From Roseivivax lentus (lineage in GTDB: Bacteria > Pseudomonadota > Alphaproteobacteria > Rhodobacterales > Rhodobacteraceae), in the NCBI RefSeq assembly GCF_900156805.1, contig NZ_FTOQ01000002.1, positions 124,001 through 188,000 on the forward strand: DNA of 64,000 nucleotides, given 5' to 3'. Positions within the stretch are counted from its first letter, which is position 1. The number at the start of each line of letters is the position of its first letter. Positions 35,909 through 42,699 of the stretch are shown here, piece after piece. The notes beneath the pieces were generated by a model. The model searched no databases. It was not told the origin of the DNA and saw only the letters and a list, made by a program, of their open reading frames with translations. Made by a program: the position numbers and the translations under genes.

Positions 35909-36050
35909 GCGACCGGCAACCCGGCGCATCTGACCCCGCGACCGGAAAACCGGCGCATCTGACCCCGCGACCGGAAAGCCGGCGCATCTGACCCCGCGAC
36001 CGGAAAACCGGCGCATCTGACCCCGCGACCGGAAAACCGGCGCATCTGAC
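35909..36050 (+). repeat. Five tandem 29-bp repeats upstream of dctP
   Basis: The core CGGCGCATCTGAC starts at 35922, 35951, 35980, 36009 and 36038, exactly 29 bases apart. The linking sequence CCCGCGACCGGAAAAC carries a small palindrome, CCGG-AAAA-CCGG; one unit has AAAG and the first has a CAAC variant. The last unit ends just before the AAGGAG ribosome site of dctP, so the array sits in the 5' leader of the TRAP genes. Units are contiguous with no spacers. Confidence 0.9.
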
Positions 36051-36063
36051 AAGGAGAGACGAC

Positions 36064-37083
36064 ATGAAGATGACCCTGATGGGCGGCGCGCTGGCCTCGA
36101 CGCTGGTGCTGGCCGCGGCGGCGCAAGCGCAGGAACAGACGATCACCGCGGTGCACGCCTTCCCCGAGACGCTGATCTACACGCAGAGCTTCCTCGATTT
36201 CGTGGAGAAGGTGAACGCGGCGGGCGAAGGCGTCATCCAGATCGACGTGCGCGGCGGACCCGAGGCCATCGGCATGTTCCAGCAGCCCGACGCGGTGCGC
36301 AACGGCGTGGTCGACATGGTCTATACGCCGGGCTCGTTCTATGCGGGCGCACTGCCCGAGAAGGACGCGCTTGTCGCCTCCAACCTCACGGCGATCGAGA
36401 CCCGCGAGAATGGCGGCACCGCGCTGATCGACGAGATCCATCAGGAAAAGATGGGTGTGAAATATCTCGGCTGGTTCGATTCGGGAGTCTGCTACAACCT
36501 CTGGACCCGCGACGCGCCGACGCTCGACGAAGGCGGCAATCTCGACGTGTCGGGCCTGAAGCTGCGCGGCAACGCCGTCTACAACGCCTTCTTCACCGAT
36601 TATCTGGGCGCGCAGGTGATCGACCTGCCCACGACGGATGTCTATTCGGCGCTGGAGCGTGGCGTGGTGGATGCGACCGGCTGGACGCAGATCGGCCTCA
36701 TCGACCTCAAGTGGAACGAGTTCCTGAACTACCGGATCGAGCCCTGTTTCTTCTCGACCGATCTCGGCGTGATCGTGAACCTAGAGACTTGGGAGGGCCT
36801 GTCGGACGAGGCCAAGACCATCCTGCAGGATCAGGCCATCGCGCATGAGGCGGCGTCGGTCGAGGCGCTGAAAGCCAAGCGCGACGCGGATTTCGCCGCG
36901 CTCGACGAGCAGGGCATGCAGGTCGTCGAGCTGGAAGGGCAGGCGCGGGCCGATTACCTTGCTGCCGCGCGCGAGAAGACCTGGGCGCGCATGGAAGAGC
37001 AGATGCAGCAGCATCCCATGGGCCTCGAGAATTACGACACCCTGATCGGGCTCTTCTACGATCTCGAAAAGGCTGGCGAATAA
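36064..37083 (+). CDS. dctP: TRAP transporter solute-binding protein (DctP family)
   Basis: 339 residues. Signal peptide MKMTLMGGALASTLVLAAAAQAQEQ. The body is a DctP fold with VDMVYTPGSFYAGALPEKDALVAS, and GLKLRGNAVYNAFFTDYLGAQVIDLPTTDVYSALERGVVDA, the region containing the conserved Arg that clamps the ligand carboxylate. It captures a carboxylate-type substrate in the periplasm for DctQM. A strong AAGGAGAG ribosome site follows the 29-bp repeats. As part of the plus-strand arm it probably imports the substrate handled by the catabolic enzymes. Confidence 0.92.
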   Translation: MKMTLMGGALASTLVLAAAAQAQEQTITAVHAFPETLIYTQSFLDFVEKVNAAGEGVIQIDVRGGPEAIGMFQQPDAVRNGVVDMVYTPGSFYAGALPEKDALVASNLTAIETRENGGTALIDEIHQEKMGVKYLGWFDSGVCYNLWTRDAPTLDEGGNLDVSGLKLRGNAVYNAFFTDYLGAQVIDLPTTDVYSALERGVVDATGWTQIGLIDLKWNEFLNYRIEPCFFSTDLGVIVNLETWEGLSDEAKTILQDQAIAHEAASVEALKAKRDADFAALDEQGMQVVELEGQARADYLAAAREKTWARMEEQMQQHPMGLENYDTLIGLFYDLEKAGE

Positions 37084-37140
37084 GACCGGTTCGGGGTCGC
37101 CTTCGGGCGGCCCCGCCATTTGCGGAGGCACGGGGCAGAT

Positions 37141-37647
37141 ATGCGGCACATCACACGGGCCTATGACGCGTTCCTGACGCTGATGGCGATTATCGCGGGG
37201 GCCATGCTGATCTGGCTGATGGTGTCGGTCGTGGTGTCCGTCACCATGCGCAATCTCGGCCTGCAGCCCTATGCGTGGCTCTTCACCTCGTCGGAATACG
37301 CGCTTCTCTACATGACGATGCTGGGCGCGCCCTGGCTGGTGCGCGAGAAGGGCCATGTGCATATCGAGCTGCTGACGGCGGCCCTGCCCGAGACGATGCA
37401 GGCGCTGGTCAGCCGGCTCGTCGCCGCGCTTTGCGTGCTCGTGTCGGTGATCCTGGCCTGGAAGGGGCTAGAGCTGTTCCTGACCAATATCGAACGCAAC
37501 GATTTCGACGTGCGGGCCTATTTCACGCCGAAATGGATCCTGACGATCTCGTTCCCGATCTCCTTTGCGCTGATGGCGGTGGAGTTCGCGCGCTTCGTCT
37601 TCGGGCCGGAGCTTCTGCATTCCGGCGAAGCGGGGGTCAGCGAATAA
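37141..37647 (+). CDS. dctQ: TRAP transporter small membrane subunit (DctQ family)
   Basis: 168 residues from the ATG giving MRHITRAYDAFLTL. Four membrane segments are seen at about 10-35, 50-70, 90-115 and 130-155. GAPWLVREKGHVHIELL between helices is the conserved DctQ element. The stop overlaps the dctM start (TAATG). It associates with DctM in the inner membrane. Confidence 0.9.
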   Translation: MRHITRAYDAFLTLMAIIAGAMLIWLMVSVVVSVTMRNLGLQPYAWLFTSSEYALLYMTMLGAPWLVREKGHVHIELLTAALPETMQALVSRLVAALCVLVSVILAWKGLELFLTNIERNDFDVRAYFTPKWILTISFPISFALMAVEFARFVFGPELLHSGEAGVSE

Positions 37648-38954
37648 TGGAATGGTATGCGGCCCTCGGCCTTCTCTTGGGCACGATCATGCTGCTCATG
37701 GGCATCGGCATGCCCGTGGCGCTGGCCTTTCTCGCGGCCAATATCGTCGGCGCCTGGATCTTCATGGGCGGCGAGGCGGGCATCACCCAGCTTCTGAACA
37801 ATGGCTTCGGATCGCTCACGAGCTTCGCGCTGGTTCCCATCCCGCTGTTCCTGCTGATGGGCGAGATCTTCTTCTTCACCGGGCTCGGTGCGCGGATGTT
37901 CAATGCGATCGACAAGCTGCTGGGCCGTCTGCCGGGGCGGCTGGCCTATGTCACCGTGATCGGCGGCACCGGCTTTTCGACGCTGTCGGGCTCGTCCATG
38001 GGATCGACCGCGCTGCTGGGCAGCCTGATGGTGCCCGAGATGAACGCGCGGGGATACAAGACGCACATGTCGGTGGGCCCGATCCTCGGCACGGGCGGGC
38101 TTGCGATCATCATCCCGCCCTCGGCGCTGGCGGTGCTCTTGGCGACGCTGGCGCAGATCGACGTGGGCGCGCTGCTGATCGCGGGCATCATCCCGGGGCT
38201 GATCCTCGCCTGCCTCTATATCGGGCTCATCTGGGTGCAGACGCGAATGGACCCGTCCGCCGCGCCCGCCTACGAGGTCGAGGAGCTGGGCCTCGGCGAG
38301 AAGCTGAAGCTGATCCTGCGCGACGTGGTGCCGATGCTGTCGGTGATGGTGCTGACGATCTTCGGGATGATCGGCGGGCTTTTCACCCCCTCCGAGGCGG
38401 CGGCGTTCGGCGCGCTGGGCGTCCTGATCCTCGCGGTGATCTATCGCGGGCTGACCTGGGACAGCATGAAGAAATCCATCGTCGGCGCGCTGAAGGTCAC
38501 GCTGATGGCCTATCTCATCGTCTTCGGCTCGGCCACGTTCAGTCAGCTTCTGGCCTTCTCGGGCGCCTCGCGCGGGTTGATCGACTGGGCCACGGGGTAC
38601 GAGCTGGCTCCCATCGCCATGCTTCTGGTGATGTTCGGGGTGCTCCTGGTGCTCGGCATGTTCATGGAGCAGATCTCGATGATGCTCCTGACGGTGCCGA
38701 TCTTCTTTCCGCTGGCGGCAAGCCTCGGCTTCGATCCGGTCTGGTTCGGGCTCATCATGCTCCTGGCGCTGGAGATCAGCTTCACCACGCCGCCTTTCGG
38801 GCTCTTACTTTTCGTGATGAAGGGGGTCGCCCCGCCGCAGACCACCATGCGCGAGATCTATACCGCGGCGATGCCGTTCATCGGCTGTTCGCTGCTGCTC
38901 GTGGCGCTGTTGATCCTCTTTCCCGGCCTGGCGCTCTGGCTGCCCGGCCGGTGA
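37647..38954 (+). CDS. dctM: TRAP transporter large permease (DctM family)
   Basis: 435 residues, about twelve membrane segments. Family marks are GIGMPVALAFLAANIVG, FALVPIPLFLLMGE, GGTGFSTLSGSSMGSTALLGSLMVPEM, IIIPPSALAVLLATLAQIDVGALLIAGIIPG, FTPSEAAAFGALG and SFTTPPFGLLLFVMKGV. It is the sodium-driven transport subunit. It overlaps dctQ by one base. The 130 bases that follow show no gene. Confidence 0.94.
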   Translation: MEWYAALGLLLGTIMLLMGIGMPVALAFLAANIVGAWIFMGGEAGITQLLNNGFGSLTSFALVPIPLFLLMGEIFFFTGLGARMFNAIDKLLGRLPGRLAYVTVIGGTGFSTLSGSSMGSTALLGSLMVPEMNARGYKTHMSVGPILGTGGLAIIIPPSALAVLLATLAQIDVGALLIAGIIPGLILACLYIGLIWVQTRMDPSAAPAYEVEELGLGEKLKLILRDVVPMLSVMVLTIFGMIGGLFTPSEAAAFGALGVLILAVIYRGLTWDSMKKSIVGALKVTLMAYLIVFGSATFSQLLAFSGASRGLIDWATGYELAPIAMLLVMFGVLLVLGMFMEQISMMLLTVPIFFPLAASLGFDPVWFGLIMLLALEISFTTPPFGLLLFVMKGVAPPQTTMREIYTAAMPFIGCSLLLVALLILFPGLALWLPGR

Positions 38955-39084
38955 GGCCGCGCTCGCGCCGCTTCGGGGCCACACCGCGCGCGCGCCGCCG
39001 CAGAGACCGCTCGCGCCCACGCGCAGACATGCTATCGCTTGGGCAGAACGGCCGATCGGGCGGCCGCAGGTCTGGGAGGATGTC

Positions 39085-40077
39085 ATGCTGAAGGTTGGAT
39101 TGCTCGGCGCGGGCCGGATCGGGCAGGTGCATGCGGTGAACATCGCGAACAATCCGCGGTCGCGCCTCGTCGCGGTCTCGGACGTTCACGCGCCCGCGGC
39201 GGATGCGCTGGCCGCGACTTACGGGATCGAGGCGCGCGCCGCGGACGACATCCTCGGCGATCCGGCCATCGATGCGGTGCTGATCGCCACCTCGACCGAC
39301 ACCCATTCCGACCTGATCGAGGCCGCGACCGCGGCGGGCAAGGCGGTTCTGTGCGAAAAACCGGTGGACTTGTCGCTGGCCCGCGCCGAGGCCTGCCTGG
39401 CCAAGGTCCGGCAGACCGACAGGCCGGTGATGATCGGCTTCAACCGGCGCTTCGATCCGCATTTCGCCGCGCTCAAGGCGGCGAGCCTCGCGGGCGAGAT
39501 CGGCAAGTCCGAATTGCTGTCCCTGACCTCGTTCGACCCGGCGCCGCCGCCGGTGGCCTATATCAAGGTTTCGGGCGGGCTGTTCCGGGACATGATGATC
39601 CACGATTTCGACATGGCGAATTTCCTGATGGGAGCGCGGCCCGCGACGGTCCGCGCCGTCGGCAGCGCGATCGTCGACCCCGAGATCGGCGCGGCGGGCG
39701 ACGTGGACACCGCGGTCGCGACCCTGACCTATGCGGATGGCCGCATCGCGGTCATCAAGAACAGCCGCCGCGCGGCCTATGGCTACGACCAGCGGATCGA
39801 ACTGCTGGGCTCCAAAGGGCTGCTGCAGGCCAACAACATGCTCGAGAACAACGTGGTGAAATCCACGGCGGCGGGGGTCGTGTCGGCCAAGCCGACCTAC
39901 TTCTTCCTCGAGCGCTACATTCCGGCCTATGTCGCCGAATGGGAGGCCTTCGTCGCCGCGATGATCGACGGCACGCCGATGCCGGTCACGCTGGAAGACG
40001 GCATCTCCGCACTCGCCATCGCCGAGGCGGCGACGCACTCCGCCAAGACCGGCGAGGCGGTGGAATTGCCGAGTTGA
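39085..40077 (+). CDS. iolG: Inositol 2-dehydrogenase-like oxidoreductase (Gfo/Idh/MocA family)
   Basis: 330 residues with GGGAGG before the ATG. The NAD-binding motif is VGLLGAGRIGQVHAVNIAN. The catalytic Lys is in VLCEKPVDLS (EKP). GLFRDMMIHDFDMANFLMG carries the catalytic Asp/His pair, the layout of IolG (myo-inositol to scyllo-inosose). In Rhodobacterales many such proteins act on other polyols, and no other iol gene is here, so the name is tentative. It is the last gene before the composition and content change near 40.1 kb. Confidence 0.75.
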   Translation: MLKVGLLGAGRIGQVHAVNIANNPRSRLVAVSDVHAPAADALAATYGIEARAADDILGDPAIDAVLIATSTDTHSDLIEAATAAGKAVLCEKPVDLSLARAEACLAKVRQTDRPVMIGFNRRFDPHFAALKAASLAGEIGKSELLSLTSFDPAPPPVAYIKVSGGLFRDMMIHDFDMANFLMGARPATVRAVGSAIVDPEIGAAGDVDTAVATLTYADGRIAVIKNSRRAAYGYDQRIELLGSKGLLQANNMLENNVVKSTAAGVVSAKPTYFFLERYIPAYVAEWEAFVAAMIDGTPMPVTLEDGISALAIAEAATHSAKTGEAVELPS

Positions 40078-40150
40078 CGGGCCGCGTGGGCGCGGCGCGC
40101 CGCCTTGCGGTTGAAGATCTGCGCCACGCGCGAGCGTCGTGGTCGACATC

Positions 40151-40360
40151 TTAAAGCGAGATACAGCGGATTTCTTGCGTACTCGCGGGTGCTCCAGCCT
40201 CGGTTTCGTACCGTATTCGAGTAACCGACGGGGATGCGCCTGACGGAACCATCGGGGTCAAGTATTCCAGTGAAAAACGCGTCTTCCGGAAGCGCAGGTC
40301 TCGCACGAAACGCAAGAAGCGTTGGCCTTCTAAGGGAATTACTGGTACCTTCTTCGCCAT
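40151..40360 (-). CDS. Possible small hypothetical protein
   Basis: 69 residues, basic and Arg-rich (GQRFLRFVRDLRFRKTRFSLEY), divergent from the five-gene operon with 45 AT-rich bases between the starts. No family is recognised and no good ribosome site is seen. It may equally be non-coding. The rest of the 328-base gap after iolG (40078-40405) shows no other feature except AT-rich sequence near 40360-40405 that probably holds the promoter of the operon. Confidence 0.2.
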   Translation of the reverse strand: MAKKVPVIPLEGQRFLRFVRDLRFRKTRFSLEYLTPMVPSGASPSVTRIRYETEAGAPASTQEIRCISL

Positions 40361-40405
40361 TAAGAAGTATTTTTATTCCAAAATGCCGTTTTCATCTTTG
40401 AGAAT

Positions 40406-41443
40406 ATGACCATAAAAGATTCAATAGACCGCCTTCTTGAGGACCGAAAGGGCAAGATATTCCTTGCCCAGCTCAGCAGGGCAGTCGCCCAGGCTGAGCG
40501 CGCCTTTCCCCCCGATCGCACCGAAACGCTGCGCAAGTTCATCGTCGACTGCTTGGATGCAGTGCGCGACGGCCCCTTGCCCCAACAGGATTCGGGAGGT
40601 CTTGATCCGCGCGCTGCATTCTACTTGCCCATCGTGGTGCCCAATCAGGATCAGTACTTTCATCTCGATCCCGCCGAACTTTCGCCGGACGGACGACTTG
40701 TCACCCTGGTGTCCCTGAAGGTTCTGACAGAAGATCTTCTTCCGCTCGGCAAGCTTCAGGGCACGGCCAACGATGCCGATCTCGGCATCGCGGTCGCCGG
40801 CCTGACGGGCGAGGACTTCCAGCCGGATGCCCGCGTGGGTGCCGGGTGGCGTCTGCCCACGAACATCTGCTGGGCGTCCCGCTTCGACGATGTGGTAAGG
40901 GTCGCGCCGTCGCTGCGCAAACGGCGTTCGGTCCTGCCCTTCGTCGAGGCAGACCGCCTCAGGAACTACCTAGGACTCGGGCATTACGGCGAGAACACGC
41001 AATTCGTCGTGCTCATGTTCAAAGCGAATGCGCTCCGCGCACACAAGGAAGCCCCGGGCGAGAAAGTCACTCGGCCCTTCATCTTCGAAGGCGTGGGGAA
41101 CCACCGCTTCACTCTGTTCGACCGCGACGGTCGCGCCGGTCCGAGGGGATGGAACCATGCGTTGGACCTCGCGCGGCTGGAAGAGAGCGAGGGCGGTCCC
41201 AAGGGCGGGTGCGAGATCGTGATGACGTCGATATCTTGCCGCGAGATCGAGCGCTGCATGATGTCGGAGCGGCTTGGCGTCTCTCCTTGCGAGAAGGACG
41301 GCGCCGACGAGCGTATTCTCGACGTGATGCTCTGGGACGAAGCGCAGGCGCGGTCCGAGACGCTCGATGCTGCCGTGCGCCGTATCGAGCGTTTCGTGGG
41401 CGGCGGCGCAGCCGGCAATGAGGGCGGCGAGGCGCGCACATGA
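40406..41443 (+). CDS. Unknown protein, gene 1 of the five-gene S8-protease/hydrolase operon
   Basis: 345 residues, cytoplasmic, no signal peptide or membrane segment, and no family I recognise. The N-terminus (about 1-60) is helical and charged: MTIKDSIDRLLEDRKGKIFLAQLSRAVAQAE. The middle has a mixed alpha/beta look, with AAFYLPIVVPNQDQYFHLDPAELSPDG, GAGWRLPTNICWASRFDDVV and FVVLMFKANALRAHKEAPGE. Late cysteines occur in VMTSISCREIERCMMSERLGVSPCE. There is no Walker motif. The stop overlaps the next start by 4 bases (ATGA), so it is co-translated with gene 2. As first gene it may be a sensor or regulator, but that is a guess. Confidence 0.8.
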   Translation: MTIKDSIDRLLEDRKGKIFLAQLSRAVAQAERAFPPDRTETLRKFIVDCLDAVRDGPLPQQDSGGLDPRAAFYLPIVVPNQDQYFHLDPAELSPDGRLVTLVSLKVLTEDLLPLGKLQGTANDADLGIAVAGLTGEDFQPDARVGAGWRLPTNICWASRFDDVVRVAPSLRKRRSVLPFVEADRLRNYLGLGHYGENTQFVVLMFKANALRAHKEAPGEKVTRPFIFEGVGNHRFTLFDRDGRAGPRGWNHALDLARLEESEGGPKGGCEIVMTSISCREIERCMMSERLGVSPCEKDGADERILDVMLWDEAQARSETLDAAVRRIERFVGGGAAGNEGGEART

Positions 41444-42699
41444 CTTCCCTTGCGGTTTTCGACGACCCAGAAAGATTGGCGCACTGGCTGATGGGTGCAG
41501 CCGCTGGCTACGGTGCAACGCTCAGACCGGATCCGCAGACAGGCGCAACCTCAGATGACGCGGCGCGTTCGGCCACCCAGTTGATGGAGGCGCGGGCCAT
41601 CGCACTTCATCCATTGAGTTATTCCGAGGAATTCTCGTTCAACGACCACGTTCTACGCGCGGCGGGACGACGGGATGCGGGGATCGACGCCGGAACTGCG
41701 CGCGGACGGCTGCGTATGGCGGGTGAGATGCTCGACGATGCGCTGACATTGGCGTTGCGCCGATGGGAAAGCCGCGATGGCCCAGAAGTTCTCTACATGC
41801 TTCTGTCGCTTGCGGCCCGCAAGCGATCCGACGCGGCGTTGTCCGCGGCGCGCGAGATCTTTGCGAAGGGCCGCATGGGGTTGCTGCCGGAGAATTGGAA
41901 ACGCGCAATCGGCTACCAGCTCACGGCACTCGCCCATGCGTTCGCACGTTCGCTCGACGGCCGCCAACTGCTCGAGGACATGCCGCTCAGGACCGACTAC
42001 TGGACGGCGTCCTGCAGCGGGATGGTTTGTTCGGGGATCGTCCTCAATCGGCCGGAGCGCTGGCTTCCCACCGTGGAACGCTTCATCGACGATCTTGAAA
42101 CGCTCGACCGTACCGTGCTGCGCGCGCAGTTCCAGAGCGTTGTGAATGCGGCCTCGCTTTCGAACGTGCTCGTCGGCACCTGCACACAGCTTCCGGTCTA
42201 CTGGGGGCTCGACCTTATCGAAAAGCCGTTTCGCTCGGAACGGACGGTCCGCGTGCTCGAGGAGCTTTTCGCCGCCCAAACTGCACCAATCGACTTTCAT
42301 TACTGGGGCCAACTCGCCTTCGCCTGTGGGGATGCCGAGATGATCCTCAGGGACGCCACTATGCACGACGACGTGCAGCGCGCCTTCGAGCGTTTGGCCC
42401 GAGAGCAGCATGCGACGGACGTCGACGGTGAATATATCTACCACGCTTGCGCGGAACGCTTCACGATCCTCACCGGCAAGAGCGTCAACAGCCCGGCGGC
42501 CGGTATCGACCTTCTTGCGTCGGCTGTATCGGACCGCGAGATCCTCGAGGGCGACGACATGGGCGAACCTGAAGTCATTGACGAACTTCTTGGCGACGTC
42601 GACGCCATTTTTGCCGAAGCGGGTTTGGGGTCGCTCGATAGCGCCATAAACAGATTGGCCGAAAAGTTCGGGCGTCTTGGCGGGAGAACGCTCGCATGA
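41440..42699 (+). CDS. Unknown protein, gene 2 of the five-gene operon
   Basis: 419 residues, mostly alpha-helical with no transmembrane segment or known motif. Helical, repeat-like stretches are seen, for example VLYMLLSLAARKRSDAALSAAREIF and AIGYQLTALAHAFARSLDG. The end, EPEVIDELLGDVDAIFAEAGLGSLDSAINRLAEKFG, is acidic and helical. It overlaps gene 1 by 4 bases and gene 3 by 4 bases. This points to a fixed protein ratio and perhaps a complex. A TPR-like scaffold is possible but unproven. Confidence 0.8.
   Translation: MTSLAVFDDPERLAHWLMGAAAGYGATLRPDPQTGATSDDAARSATQLMEARAIALHPLSYSEEFSFNDHVLRAAGRRDAGIDAGTARGRLRMAGEMLDDALTLALRRWESRDGPEVLYMLLSLAARKRSDAALSAAREIFAKGRMGLLPENWKRAIGYQLTALAHAFARSLDGRQLLEDMPLRTDYWTASCSGMVCSGIVLNRPERWLPTVERFIDDLETLDRTVLRAQFQSVVNAASLSNVLVGTCTQLPVYWGLDLIEKPFRSERTVRVLEELFAAQTAPIDFHYWGQLAFACGDAEMILRDATMHDDVQRAFERLAREQHATDVDGEYIYHACAERFTILTGKSVNSPAAGIDLLASAVSDREILEGDDMGEPEVIDELLGDVDAIFAEAGLGSLDSAINRLAEKFGRLGGRTLA

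Noticed and set aside
35909-36050. Tandem repeats as a CRISPR array or plasmid iterons
   Set aside because: Units are contiguous with no unique spacers, no cas or rep gene is nearby, and the array sits in a transporter-operon leader.
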